The notes under the pieces are model-generated. The model worked only from the letters and a program-made list of their open reading frames with translations, searched no databases and was not told where the DNA came from. A stretch of 64,000 nt of DNA from NCBI RefSeq assembly GCF_900188385.1, contig NZ_FZOI01000008.1, positions 142,186-206,185 on the forward strand, given 5' to 3'. The position numbers and the translations under genes were made by a program. This DNA comes from Azospirillum sp. RU38E. GTDB lineage: Bacteria > Pseudomonadota > Alphaproteobacteria > Azospirillales > Azospirillaceae. Positions within the stretch are counted from its first letter, which is position 1. Each line of letters opens with the position of its first letter. Shown one piece after another: positions 49,633 through 58,092 of the stretch.

Positions 49633-49803
49633 TCAGGGAACGCCGGCGAACCGGTCAACCACCTTGTTCCAACCCAAAATAAAGAAGGGAAACATGAGGG
49701 CGACCACGACAATGACGGGCACATCCCCCTGTTTCATCTGGGTTATGAACAAGTAGAGGAACAAGCCGACCGGTATGAGCATCCGGGCCAAATATCGTGC
49801 CAT
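49633..49803 (-). CDS. Small membrane protein between aroK and aroB (56 residues)
   Basis: AGGGGGA three bases before ATG 49803 opens MARYLARMLIPVGLFLYLFI, and the 56-residue frame ends FAGVP-stop at 49633. Two hydrophobic helices (about 7-20 and 30-43, VIVVVALMFPFFILGW) with basic ends indicate an inner-membrane protein. It is transcribed with aroB, 30 bases before aroB starts. It is too short for routine ORF calling. No family was recognised. Confidence 0.7.
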   Translation of the reverse strand: MARYLARMLIPVGLFLYLFITQMKQGDVPVIVVVALMFPFFILGWNKVVDRFAGVP

Positions 49804-49879
49804 CGATCCCCCTGCGGTGTCGCCATGCCGGCATTAAAGCCGGGTCAAAAATGATCAGAACCGGGTTCAGTCCGCAATA

Positions 49880-50476
49880 TTAATCCGCGTCATCTTCCGC
49901 TGGAACACCATCGGCTGCAACCCCGTCCCCCAGCGCCAGATGGGCGCGCAAGGCCGCCAGCACCCGTTCGGTGGTCTGGTCGGGCGGGCTGTCATCGCTA
50001 TCCACGGTCAGGTCGGCCTCGGCATAGACGGGGTAGCGGATTTCCATCAGCCGGCCCAGAACCTCCCGTGGTTCGCCCTGGCGCAGCAGCGGCCGATGGT
50101 CGCGCCGGGCCGTGCGCTGGACCAGCAGGTCCAGGTCGGCGCGCAGCCAGACCGACAGCCCATGGTCGCGGATCATGGCACGGGTCTGCGCATCCATGAA
50201 GGCACCGCCGCCGGTGGACAGCACCTGGACCGGCGGCTGTTCCAGCAGCCGGGCGATGACGCGGCGTTCCCCATCGCGGAACCCCGCCTCCCCGAACCGG
50301 TCGAATATTTCCTGGATGGTGCAGCCGGCGGCCCGTTCGATCTCATGATCGGCATCCACGAAGGGCAGACCCAGCCGGGCGGCCAGCCTTTTGCCGATGC
50401 TGGTCTTGCCGGCCCCCATCAGGCCGATCAGCACGATGGTCTTGGGAATGGCGGGGCCGGAGCTTTTGGCGGACAT
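49880..50476 (-). CDS. aroK: Shikimate kinase
   Basis: A 198-residue ATP:shikimate 3-phosphotransferase. Walker A GLMGAGKT (18-25), then DADHEIER (shikimate Asp), FRDGERRV (R binding shikimate), and STGGGAFMD. The open frame extends upstream to 50818, but ATG 50476 is the conserved start. The C-terminal tail is acidic ([13 protein letters not shown]), longer than usual. It is divergent from xerD and the exported-protein gene. Confidence 0.96.
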   Translation of the reverse strand: MSAKSSGPAIPKTIVLIGLMGAGKTSIGKRLAARLGLPFVDADHEIERAAGCTIQEIFDRFGEAGFRDGERRVIARLLEQPPVQVLSTGGGAFMDAQTRAMIRDHGLSVWLRADLDLLVQRTARRDHRPLLRQGEPREVLGRLMEIRYPVYAEADLTVDSDDSPPDQTTERVLAALRAHLALGDGVAADGVPAEDDAD

Positions 50477-50735
50477 GGGCTTTCTGATCCAATGAAGGCG
50501 GCCGGAATGTGGCAGCGTTGCCAGCCCCGGCACCGGGCGGTATGGTGGCGGGGTTGGCTTGGCCGGTGTCGGCGGTTTCCATAGCATGGGCCGACCGCCA
50601 TCCGCATCCCCCAAGGCCGGGGGGCCGGCCCCGCCCCTGTGGCGGGGGGCCGGCAACCGGCCCGATCGGCCCCCGTTACGACGCGCCGGGGGCGGGATCG
50701 TTCCTTTTCCGTGGCGCGCCTGGAACCGGTTGTTC

Positions 50736-50873
50736 ATGAGCAAGCTGTTGTCGATCCTGCTGTTGCTGATCCTGGTTACGGGGGTGGGCGGTTTTGCCTT
50801 CCTGGCCACCTGGGACATGCCGGCACCCTCGCAACCGGTGGAACGGGTGATACCGAATGACCGGTTCGGCTGA
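50736..50873 (+). CDS. Small membrane-anchored protein (45 residues)
   Basis: [20 protein letters not shown] opens a 45-residue protein consisting of one hydrophobic helix and a short Pro-rich periplasmic tail ([18 protein letters not shown]). It overlaps the start of the next gene by 17 bases, so the two are coupled. It is similar in type to small anchors that precede large exported proteins. No family recognised. Confidence 0.6.
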   Translation: MSKLLSILLLLILVTGVGGFAFLATWDMPAPSQPVERVIPNDRFG

Positions 50874-52680
50874 TCGCCGCAGGGCGCCGGTGCGGGCGCT
50901 GCTGCTGGCCGGGGTGGCGCTGGGCCTGCTGGCCGGCCCTTCCCTGGCGCAATCGGGGGCGCCTGTGCCCCTGTTCCCCCAGGCCCGGCCGGCCGATCCG
51001 CCGCCGGCAGCGGTTCCCTCTACCCCCGCACCTGACCGGCCCTCGCCCGATCCGCTGGCGGCCCCGGTCACCGACGGGGTCGGGCGCAGCGCCCTGCCGC
51101 TGGACAATCCACCGGCTGACGGGGCGGGCGGCGATGCGGCTGCCAATGCCCCCAGCCCCCGCGCCCCCAGCGGCATGATGGTGGAGGAGTTGAAGGCCCC
51201 CGATCCCGATGGGGTCGGCACGCTGCGCGCCAATGAGGGCGGTTTTCCCGCCGATCTGTGGGCCGGCACCTCCCGCGTGGAGGCCGAAGCGCTGCTGGCC
51301 GGCATCCCGGCCGGCCTGTCCTCCCCCGCCCTGCGCGACGGCACCCGCCGGCTGCTGTTGAGCGTGGCGGACCTGCCCGCCGGGGAACCGGCAGCGCGCA
51401 GCCTGGCCGCCCTGCGGGTGGAGGCCTTGACCCGGATTGGCAATCTGGCCGGGGCCGATGCCCTGCTGGACATGACCAACGAACCGTTGAAGGACGAGGC
51501 GACGGCCACGGCCTGGACGGAACTGACCTGGCTGGCCGGCGACCGCGATCGGGCCTGCACCCGTGTCAGCGAATTGCTCGGCCGGTTCAACCATACCTCC
51601 TGGCAGAAATGGCAAATGGTCTGCCAGATCGCGGCCGGCAATACCGATATGGCCCTGCTGGGCACCGATATCCTGCGCGAACAGGGCGACAAGGACGATA
51701 TTTTCTTCCGTCTGGCGGAGGCTGCTGCCGCCGCCCAGAAGACCCCGGTGAAGGGGGTGACGGACCCCACGCCGGTGCAACTGGCGCTTATGCTGGCATC
51801 CGGCCGCCTGCCCCCGCCGGATCTGAAGGTGGGCGCTGTCGGTCCCCTGGCGGCCCTGGCGCGGGCCGAGCAAATCCCGCTCGTGCAGCGGGTGGGCTTT
51901 GCCGAACGCGCCGCCCTGCTGGGCGGCATGGAGGCCACTTCCCTGGCCGCCTTTTATGAACAGGTGGAAGGCGGTGATGCCAAGGCCATGACGGCAGCGG
52001 CGGCCCGCAAGGCCACCCCCTTGTTCCGCGCCCAACTGGTGAAGGCGCTGCGTGCCGAACCGACCCCCGCCGCCAAGGCCGGCCTGTTCAAGGCCGGCAT
52101 GGTGGCCGCCAGCACCAGCCAGCAGGCGGGCACCTATGGCCGGCTGTTGCTGGAACAGACGGCGGATTTCCGCCTGACGGTGGGCTTTGCCGTGGTGGCC
52201 CCGCTGGTGGCCCGGCTGGCCCTGCTGCAGGATGATCCCAAGGCGGCGGCCCCCTGGATCACCCTGGCCCGCGATGATTACAACGCCAACAAGGATGAAG
52301 GGGCCTTTGCCCGGCTCTGGCCGCTGGCCGCCGCCTATGGGCTGGTGCGGGAGGTGGAGATCGACAAGACCCGCTGGCTGCGCGATCTGGGCGGCAATGC
52401 TGCGCGTGATCAGGCCGATCAGGTGCTGTTGATCCTGTCGGCCCTGGAACGCACGCCCGATCCGCTTCCCCCCTTTGCCGATGGCAGCCCGGCGGGCGGC
52501 AAATCCAAGGCGGCGACATGGCTGGATGCGGTGGCGCTGCTGGGGCCGGAAGGGGTGGCCGGTGCGGCGGCGACGGACATTGCGGAGATTGTCGCCAATC
52601 TCAACCGTGCCGGCTTGAAGGATCAGGCCCGACGCTTGGCGGTGGAGGCCATGGCCAGCCTGCTGCGTCCGGTCGGCTGA
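50857..52680 (+). CDS. Large exported protein of unknown function
   Basis: A 607-residue protein with a signal peptide ([18 protein letters not shown], cleavage at SLAQ), then a low-complexity Pro/Ala-rich linker (about 35-110), and a mainly alpha-helical body (about 120-600) made of TPR/Sel1-like Ala-rich helices (for example [21 protein letters not shown]). The repeats are degenerate, so this is not a certain TPR call. Relatives are found in Rhodospirillales upstream of xerD. Its TGA is three bases before xerD, so all three genes at 50736-53694 probably form one operon. Confidence 0.75.
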   Translation: MTGSADRRRAPVRALLLAGVALGLLAGPSLAQSGAPVPLFPQARPADPPPAAVPSTPAPDRPSPDPLAAPVTDGVGRSALPLDNPPADGAGGDAAANAPSPRAPSGMMVEELKAPDPDGVGTLRANEGGFPADLWAGTSRVEAEALLAGIPAGLSSPALRDGTRRLLLSVADLPAGEPAARSLAALRVEALTRIGNLAGADALLDMTNEPLKDEATATAWTELTWLAGDRDRACTRVSELLGRFNHTSWQKWQMVCQIAAGNTDMALLGTDILREQGDKDDIFFRLAEAAAAAQKTPVKGVTDPTPVQLALMLASGRLPPPDLKVGAVGPLAALARAEQIPLVQRVGFAERAALLGGMEATSLAAFYEQVEGGDAKAMTAAAARKATPLFRAQLVKALRAEPTPAAKAGLFKAGMVAASTSQQAGTYGRLLLEQTADFRLTVGFAVVAPLVARLALLQDDPKAAAPWITLARDDYNANKDEGAFARLWPLAAAYGLVREVEIDKTRWLRDLGGNAARDQADQVLLILSALERTPDPLPPFADGSPAGGKSKAATWLDAVALLGPEGVAGAAATDIAEIVANLNRAGLKDQARRLAVEAMASLLRPVG

Positions 52681-52683
52681 GCC

Positions 52684-53694
52684 ATGGCGGTAACGGGGGA
52701 AAAACCGGCCGGGGCCAAGGCGCGCCCCGGCCGTCCGCGCAAGGCGCCGGCCCCGCTGCCGCCCTGGGTGGATGGGTTTCTTGACATGATCGTGGCGGAA
52801 CGTGCCGCCTCCGCCAATACGCGCGATGCCTATCGCCGCGATCTGGGCGATGTCGCGGCCTTCCTGGCCGCCCAGGCCCGCCCGGCGCTGGATCGGGCCA
52901 GCAGCGACGATCTGCGCGCCTATCTGGACCATCTGGCCGCCGATCAGGTGAAGGCAAAATCATCCGTGCGCACGGTGGCGCGGCGGCTGTCGGCCCTGCG
53001 GCAATATTATAAGTTCCTGGTGTCGGAAGGGGTGCGGGCGGAAGACCCGGCCTCTGTGCTGGACACCCCACGCCAGGGCCGGCCGCTGCCCAAGATATTG
53101 GGGGAGGCGGATGTGGTGGCCCTGCTGGCCGCAGCATCCCGCCGGGGCGCGCCAGAGGGGCGGCGGCTGAATGCCCTGCTGGAAATCCTCTATGCCACCG
53201 GCCTACGCGTCTCCGAACTGGTGGGGCTGCCGGTGGCGGCGCTGATGCGCGATGGCCGCGCCCTAGTGGTGCGCGGCAAGGGCGGCAAGGAACGGCTGGT
53301 GCCACTTTCAGTGCCGGCGCGCGAGGCGCTGACGGCCTATCTGCCCGACCGGCCCTATTTCATGACGCCGGGGCGGGAGGGCAAGCAGCAGCATTACCTG
53401 TTCCCCTCCCGCGCGGCGGCGGGCGTGCTGACCCGCCAGCGTTTCGGCCAGTTGCTAAAGGAACTGGCGATGGAGGCGGGCCTGCCCCCGTCCAAGGTCA
53501 GCCCGCATGTGCTGCGCCATTGCTTCGCCACCCATCTGCTGGACCATGGGGCGGATTTGCGCTCGGTGCAGAAGATGCTGGGCCATGCCGATATCGGCAC
53601 CACGCAGATTTACACCCATGTGGTGGGCGAACGGCTGAAACAGACGGTGGAGCGCCACCACCCGCTGGCGCGCGGGTTGCCGAAGAAAGGGTAG
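52684..53694 (+). CDS. xerD: Site-specific tyrosine recombinase XerD
   Basis: A 336-residue recombinase that, with XerC, resolves chromosome dimers at dif. The N-terminal SAM-like domain is at about 30-115, and the catalytic domain has Arg in ATGLRVSELVGL, Lys in GKGGKERLVP, the HxxR motif HVLRHCFATHLL, His in LGHADIGTT and nucleophile Tyr in QIYTHV. The N-terminal extension (MAVTGEKPAGAKARPGRPRK) is longer than usual and basic. Position next to aroK/aroB is common in alphaproteobacteria. Accessory integrase is unlikely given that context. Confidence 0.94.
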   Translation: MAVTGEKPAGAKARPGRPRKAPAPLPPWVDGFLDMIVAERAASANTRDAYRRDLGDVAAFLAAQARPALDRASSDDLRAYLDHLAADQVKAKSSVRTVARRLSALRQYYKFLVSEGVRAEDPASVLDTPRQGRPLPKILGEADVVALLAAASRRGAPEGRRLNALLEILYATGLRVSELVGLPVAALMRDGRALVVRGKGGKERLVPLSVPAREALTAYLPDRPYFMTPGREGKQQHYLFPSRAAAGVLTRQRFGQLLKELAMEAGLPPSKVSPHVLRHCFATHLLDHGADLRSVQKMLGHADIGTTQIYTHVVGERLKQTVERHHPLARGLPKKG

Positions 53695-53754
53695 AAGGGT
53701 AGGAGGCTGCCCGTCTGTCATTTCCCGGCCTCCCCCGCGTCAGCGGGGAAGGCA

Positions 53755-54342
53755 TCATTGCGCAGGCGGCGGCGGGTTCACCATGCGGTCGCGGTTCAGC
53801 GGGATGGCACCCGGATGGGGTCCCATTCCGTCACCTGGTTCCCCCTCCGCCCCGCCACCTTCGACAAACCGACGGGAAAAGCGGGACTCGGCCAGTTTGC
53901 GCCGACCCTCCGGCGACATCTTCGCCAGGGCTTCCACGATTTCCGCAACGCGCGCCCGGTCCAACGCATCCCGCTTGGCGGAAAGCTGTTCAAACGCGGC
54001 CAGCAGGGCAGGGGCGTCGAACGGGTCAGCCTTCACCAGCTCCAGCATGGTTTCAAACTGGCCCCGCACCTCCGGCCCGGCCAGCCTGAACCGGTTGCCA
54101 CCTTTCTCCAGCAGGTCCCGCAGGATATCCGCGTCGGCGGGGGGCAGGTCGTTCAGTGATTGACGAAGCAGCATCAGGTCACGCGCCGGCCCCGGCATGG
54201 CGCCGATGATACCGGGGCCGCCAGGGCCAGGGCCCGGCTGGCGGCTATGGCCCAGCCAGTCCGGCACCAACATGCCCAGCAGGAAAAGATTCAGGCCGAC
54301 CGACCCCAGCAGGGCGGTCCGCAACAGGTTCTGGCCGCTCAT
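53755..54342 (-). CDS. Periplasmic heavy-metal/stress sensor (CnrX/CpxP-like)
   Basis: A 195-residue protein with one N-terminal membrane helix (about 8-27, LLGSVGLNLFLLGMLVPDW) and a periplasmic helical domain (RDLMLLRQSLNDLPPADADILRDLL and SAKRDALDRARVAEIVEAL) with the LTxxQ-free CnrX/RseX layout, then a Gly/Pro-rich tail. CnrX-like sensors hold or release an anti-sigma factor in response to metal. It overlaps the start of the upstream anti-sigma gene by four bases, in the order sigma, anti-sigma, sensor. Metal specificity is not visible. Confidence 0.8.
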   Translation of the reverse strand: MSGQNLLRTALLGSVGLNLFLLGMLVPDWLGHSRQPGPGPGGPGIIGAMPGPARDLMLLRQSLNDLPPADADILRDLLEKGGNRFRLAGPEVRGQFETMLELVKADPFDAPALLAAFEQLSAKRDALDRARVAEIVEALAKMSPEGRRKLAESRFSRRFVEGGGAEGEPGDGMGPHPGAIPLNRDRMVNPPPPAQ

Positions 54343-54914
54343 TCAAACAGGCTTTCCAGGGAATAGGGGGCCAGGAACAGGGCGGGCAGGTTGCTGCCCG
54401 TCTCCTCCACAGCGTGCGATGCCATGGTGGCACCCACCGGTTTGGTGCTGGCGGAACTGGCGTGCAGCGGTGCCAGCATCCCCACCAGCAGGCCGCAGGC
54501 CGTGCAGCTGGCCAGACCGGCCGCGCGTGACCAGCCGGGGGAGGGCAGCAGTCCCCAGAGCAGCGCCAGCAACCGGCCTCGCCCCCAGCTTGGCGCCGGG
54601 CGCTGCGGTTTGCGGTTGCTGTTGACTGCCGGCCCCGGCAGCGGCAATGCCGCCAGCGCACCCGACACCACCCGGTCCAGCCGGGCCGCATCCACCTGTG
54701 GCGCTGGCATGGCATCCAGCAGCGCATCCAGGGCGGCGGCTTCCCGCAGGGCCACCCGCGCCGCATTGGAACGGGTCAGCAGCGATTGCGCTGCCGCGCG
54801 CTGTTCGGCTGGCCAGCGGCGCATGGCTGCGCCATGCATATCCAGCATCTCCCGAAAGGCGGCCAAATCCATGGCGCCCGTTTCGGGTTCAGCCATCCTG
54901 TCTGTTCGGTTCAT
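54339..54914 (-). CDS. Membrane anti-sigma factor-like protein
   Basis: A 191-residue protein. Residues 1-90 are cytoplasmic (DLAAFREMLDMHGAAMRRWPAEQRAAAQSLL), where a CnrY-like or zinc-anti-sigma domain would bind the sigma factor. A membrane helix follows (about 127-150, LLALLWGLLPSPGW and the following CTACGLLVGML), and the rest is periplasmic. No HxxxCxxC zinc motif was seen. It overlaps by four bases both the sigma gene before it and the sensor gene after it, strong evidence of a stoichiometric operon. Confidence 0.78.
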   Translation of the reverse strand: MNRTDRMAEPETGAMDLAAFREMLDMHGAAMRRWPAEQRAAAQSLLTRSNAARVALREAAALDALLDAMPAPQVDAARLDRVVSGALAALPLPGPAVNSNRKPQRPAPSWGRGRLLALLWGLLPSPGWSRAAGLASCTACGLLVGMLAPLHASSASTKPVGATMASHAVEETGSNLPALFLAPYSLESLFE

Positions 54915-55516
54915 CCTTCATTCTCTCCCACCCCGGTGACCCCCATCGCCGCCAGCCGACCGCGCAAGGCGCGTCGTGCCCGTGCCAACAGCGACTCGAC
55001 GGCGGGGACGGAAAGCTCCATGACCCGTCCCGCCTCGGCAGCACTCATCTCCTCATAATAGCACAGGGAAATGGCTGCCCTCTGCCGTTCCGGCAAATCG
55101 GCCATGGCCGATGCCATTTGTGCCGACATTTCCCGCCGCGCAATCACGGATTCCGCACCCGGTGCCGGATCGGCCATTTCCGGGGCATCCTCCAGCGGGG
55201 CGAAGCCCGGCCGGCGGCGGCGGTCGATACAGAGATTGACCACCACCCGGTGCAGCCAGGTGGAAAAACGGGCGCTGCCGCCCGCCTGCCACTGCCCGGC
55301 GCGCGCCCACACGCGCACCCAGGCTTCCTGTACCACCTCGTCCGCTTCCCCGGCACTGCCCAGGATACGCTGGGCAACAGCCAGGGCGCGCGCCGTGTGC
55401 CGGTTGGCCAGCACCGCAAACGCCGCCCTGTCGCCGTTGGCTATGCGGGCCAACAGCCTGTCGTCATCCAGCAACGGCTCCACCGCTTCCTTGGGAGTCG
55501 GCACGGCAACCTTCAT
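54911..55516 (-). CDS. ECF RNA polymerase sigma factor
   Basis: A 201-residue extracytoplasmic-function sigma. Region 2 runs from ARALAVAQRILGSAGEADEVVQEAWVRVW to FSTWLHRVVVNLCIDRRRR, and region 4 (about 145-190) contains CYYEEMSAAEAGRVMELSVPAVESLLARARR, a helix-turn-helix that binds the -35. The ATG at 55516 has AAGG and is preferred to 55600. First gene of the ECF/anti-sigma/sensor operon; such modules usually autoregulate, but I could not identify a clear ECF promoter in 55517-55920. Confidence 0.92.
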   Translation of the reverse strand: MKVAVPTPKEAVEPLLDDDRLLARIANGDRAAFAVLANRHTARALAVAQRILGSAGEADEVVQEAWVRVWARAGQWQAGGSARFSTWLHRVVVNLCIDRRRRPGFAPLEDAPEMADPAPGAESVIARREMSAQMASAMADLPERQRAAISLCYYEEMSAAEAGRVMELSVPAVESLLARARRALRGRLAAMGVTGVGENEG

Positions 55517-55920
55517 CGTCACACCTTGGTTCCATGTGCCCCGCCAGGTACCTCTTCCCGTCAGGGCCGTCTGGATGTGCGGCCATGTTTGGCTGCCCAT
55601 GCTTTATACGGGCCGCCATTCGGGAAGCTGTCGGCCGGGGGCCTCCCCTCTTGCATAAAAAAGCCGGAAAAAAAATGCAACAGCCGCGAAGGTTTTTCTT
55701 GAGTGTGACGTATAAGCAATATCGCCACCCGATACGACGCCCCATTGGTATCGGGTTGCTGGCGGACGGTGCCCACCCGTCCGGCCATCGGTTTTGGCGA
55801 TCAGGGTACCGTCCCCGGCCCCTGCCGGCCCGCCTCCCCCGCCCCTCTTGGCGGGTGGCGCGGGCCGGGGGCGGACCCCTTTCAGCTTTTCGTTCTTGAT
55901 TATCTCTTCCCCAAAACTAA
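55517..55920. other. Promoter region of the ECF operon
   Basis: About 400 bases. The part at 55640-55740 is AT-rich with A and T runs and is the likely promoter region, read leftward, but no -35/-10 could be fixed. The stretch at 55750-55870 is GC-rich and only contains shadow frames. Confidence 0.4.
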
Positions 55921-55950
55921 GGGCCCCGCCAGTGGCGGGGCCCTCTTTTG
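55921..55950. terminator. Terminator-like hairpin near the 3' end of the nitronate monooxygenase gene
   Basis: GGGCCCCGCC-AGT-GGCGGGGCCC followed on the plus strand by TCTTTTG. The U-run is on the plus strand although the nearest upstream gene (56045-57442) is on the minus strand, so it may be bidirectional or just a stem. Confidence 0.6.
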
Positions 55951-55965
55951 TGCGCTCGGCGATGG

Positions 55966-56046
55966 TAATGCGCGGGCACGAACCCGCGGGCCAGCGGTCG
56001 CTGGCCTCCAATCCGCCAAGGGTCAAACCCTCGGCGGATTGGTATC
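55966..56046 (-). repeat. Family A repeat, copy 9 (stems 1, 2 and hairpin 1)
   Basis: GCGCGGG-CACGAA-CCCGCG (stem 2), GGCCAGC-GGTC-GCTGGCC (stem 1) and CCAATCCGCCAAGGG-TCAAA-CCCTCGGCGGATTGG (hairpin 1), ending GGTATCA, in which TCA is the reverse of the stop of the neighbouring gene. Stem 1 is again a paired variant of the copy 3 stem. Confidence 0.85.
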
Positions 56047-57442
56047 AGTACCCGCTGGCGATGCGGTCGACCAGTTGCTTCACCGTCGGTACGAAGCCGT
56101 CCTTGTACCAAGGGTCGCTGGCGAAGCGATAAGCATTGTGGCCAGCGAACATCAGCTGGTTTTCCACATCTTCGGAATGGGAGATGTTCTGCAGGGTCTT
56201 CTGGATGCAGAAGGAACGCGGGTCGGCGCGGCGACCGGTGGTGCCTTCCTCATTCTGCGACCAGTTGGAGAAGGCGCAGGCCGACAGGCAGCCCATGCAA
56301 TCCACCTGATCCTTCAGGATGCGGCGCGATTCGTCCGGCGTGACGAAGACCAGCGTATTGTCCGGCGTCTTCAGGCCCGTGGTGAAGCCCTGGGACATCC
56401 AGCCTTCCGCATGGTCCTTGTCAGCCTTGGTGACATAGACCGGGCGGCCGCGGGGCCCCAAAGCCAGCTCATCCGTCAGTTCGCCCACCGGTTCGACGGA
56501 AAACGCGATCTGCCGTTCGGAGCGCTGGCGCAGGTTTTCCAGGAACGGGTTGCGCACCGCTGACGAATAAAAGCCGGTGGGGGAGAAACGGTTCAGGAAG
56601 ACGTCGCCGGCCTTCAGGGTCAGCAGGCGCTGCTTCCAGGCCTCCGAAATCGGGCTTTCCTGGGTCAGCAGCGGGCGGGTGCCGAACTGGAAGGCCACCG
56701 GGCCGATTTCCGGATTATCCAGCCAATGTTCCCATTCCGACAGCCACCAGACGCCGCCGGCCATGATGACGGGGGTTTCGGTCAGGCCGAAACTGTTCAT
56801 CATCTGGCGCAATGCTGCGACACGCGGATAGGGATCTTCCGGCTTCTGCGGGTCTTCGCTGTTGGACAGGCCATTATGGCCGCCGGCCAGCCACGGGTCT
56901 TCATAGACCACGCCGCCCAGCAGATTGGGGAACTTGTTGAAGGCGCGCAGCCACAGGGCGCGGAAGGCGCGGGCCGAACTGACGATCGGGTAATAATAGA
57001 CGCCGAACTTGGCCGCGATTTCCGCCACCTTATAGGGCATCCCGGCGCCGCAAGTCACCCCATGCACCAGGCCCGGCGCCCCTTCCAGGATGCCATGCAG
57101 GATTTCCTCGGCCCCGCCCATTTCCCACAGCACATTGACATGCAGCCGGCCTTCGCCGTTGGACATTTCATGCGCGATGCGGGCCTGGGCGATGCCGCCC
57201 TGTATGCCATAGGCAATCAGCTCTTCATGCCGGCCGCGCCGGGTCTTGGAATGATAGACCTGATCCAGGATATTGCCATCAGCATCATAGCTGTCGGCAT
57301 TGACGCCGGAGAAGGTGCCGACACCACCCGCCGCCGCCCAGGCGCCGGAGCTTTGCCCGTTGGAGACGGCAATGCCCTTGCCACCCTCGACGAGCGGCAG
57401 CACTTCCTTGCCGGATATCAGCAGCGGCTTAAGCCCCTTCAC
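56045..57442 (-). CDS. Nitronate monooxygenase-like (NPD family) protein with C-terminal cysteine cluster
   Basis: A 465-residue FMN-type TIM-barrel protein (VHGVTCGAGMPYKVAEIA, PVIMAGGVWW and GPVAFQFGTRPLLTQES are typical phosphate/flavin loop segments). After the barrel, residues about 395-450 carry DCMGCLSACAFSNWSQNEEG and later SFCIQKT: C-x2-C-x3-C plus a distal C, which looks like an iron-sulfur site. The start is GTG 57442, decided by a GGAGG six bases upstream; TTG 57460 is less likely. Substrate unknown. Its stop TGA forms the edge of a family A repeat. Confidence 0.88.
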   Translation of the reverse strand: MKGLKPLLISGKEVLPLVEGGKGIAVSNGQSSGAWAAAGGVGTFSGVNADSYDADGNILDQVYHSKTRRGRHEELIAYGIQGGIAQARIAHEMSNGEGRLHVNVLWEMGGAEEILHGILEGAPGLVHGVTCGAGMPYKVAEIAAKFGVYYYPIVSSARAFRALWLRAFNKFPNLLGGVVYEDPWLAGGHNGLSNSEDPQKPEDPYPRVAALRQMMNSFGLTETPVIMAGGVWWLSEWEHWLDNPEIGPVAFQFGTRPLLTQESPISEAWKQRLLTLKAGDVFLNRFSPTGFYSSAVRNPFLENLRQRSERQIAFSVEPVGELTDELALGPRGRPVYVTKADKDHAEGWMSQGFTTGLKTPDNTLVFVTPDESRRILKDQVDCMGCLSACAFSNWSQNEEGTTGRRADPRSFCIQKTLQNISHSEDVENQLMFAGHNAYRFASDPWYKDGFVPTVKQLVDRIASGY

Positions 57443-57622
57443 CTTGAACCTCCAACCCAACCAAGCATGTTTACCGCTCGCGCCGGCGGGGGCCGGTACG
57501 ATTCCATGGCGTGCATATAGGAAAAGCTATCGCAGCGAAAGGGGCGCTGGCCAGTCTGACGATATTATGCTGACGTAGGGGAAGGTGGCGGGGAGGCCAC
57601 CCATGCCCAAGGAGGCCCGGCA

Positions 57623-58066
57623 ATGCCCATGGAATTGACCGCCCCCAGCCCGCGCGACGGGCTGGTGACACCCTGCCTGCGCTATCACGACGCCCGGGCG
57701 GCCATCGACTGGCTGACCCGTGTGGTCGGCTTTCAGCCGCATCTGGTGGTGCCGGGTGCGGCGGAGAATGAGATCATCCATTCAGAGCTGGTGCTGGGGG
57801 CCGGCATGGTGATGCTGGGATCGGACAAGCAAGATCAGTATGGTTTCCATGCCCCCGGCCCGGACGGGCGGGGGGCCGCCTGCCTGTGCTTCATTATACA
57901 GGATGTGGATGGGTTGCTGGCGCGGGTGCGGGCGGCAGGGGTGGAACCGCTGGAAGGCGGCATCACCGAGACCAGCTATGGCAGCCGCGCCTTCACCATC
58001 CGCGACCCCGAAGGCCATGTCTGGCATTTCGGCACCTATGACCCCTGGCAGGCACCCGCCGCCTGA
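57623..58066 (+). CDS. VOC (glyoxalase/bleomycin-resistance) family protein
   Basis: A 147-residue vicinal-oxygen-chelate fold protein: PCLRYHDARAAIDWLTRVVGF, HSELVLGAGMVMLGSD, and the second half GSRAFTIRDPEGHVWHFGTY, where the Glu/His of RDPEGHVWHFG are typical metal ligands or their remnants. Substrate unknown. AAGGAGG seven bases before ATG 57623 is a strong Shine-Dalgarno. It is 26 bases upstream of nat on the same strand, so the two are probably one operon. Confidence 0.88.
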   Translation: MPMELTAPSPRDGLVTPCLRYHDARAAIDWLTRVVGFQPHLVVPGAAENEIIHSELVLGAGMVMLGSDKQDQYGFHAPGPDGRGAACLCFIIQDVDGLLARVRAAGVEPLEGGITETSYGSRAFTIRDPEGHVWHFGTYDPWQAPAA

Positions 58067-58092
58067 ACCGGACCAACAGGGAAAATATCCAT

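Noticed and set aside
50776..52932. 718-codon minus-strand frame over the exported protein and xerD
   Set aside because: Antisense shadow of a gene with signal peptide and of XerD.
52684..53694. Mobile-element integrase
   Set aside because: Linked to aroK/aroB as usual for chromosomal XerD; no att duplication or cargo genes.
5607..56046. CRISPR array made of the family A repeats
   Set aside because: Copies are scattered singly over 50 kb, modular and variable, not tandem with spacers, and no cas genes are present.
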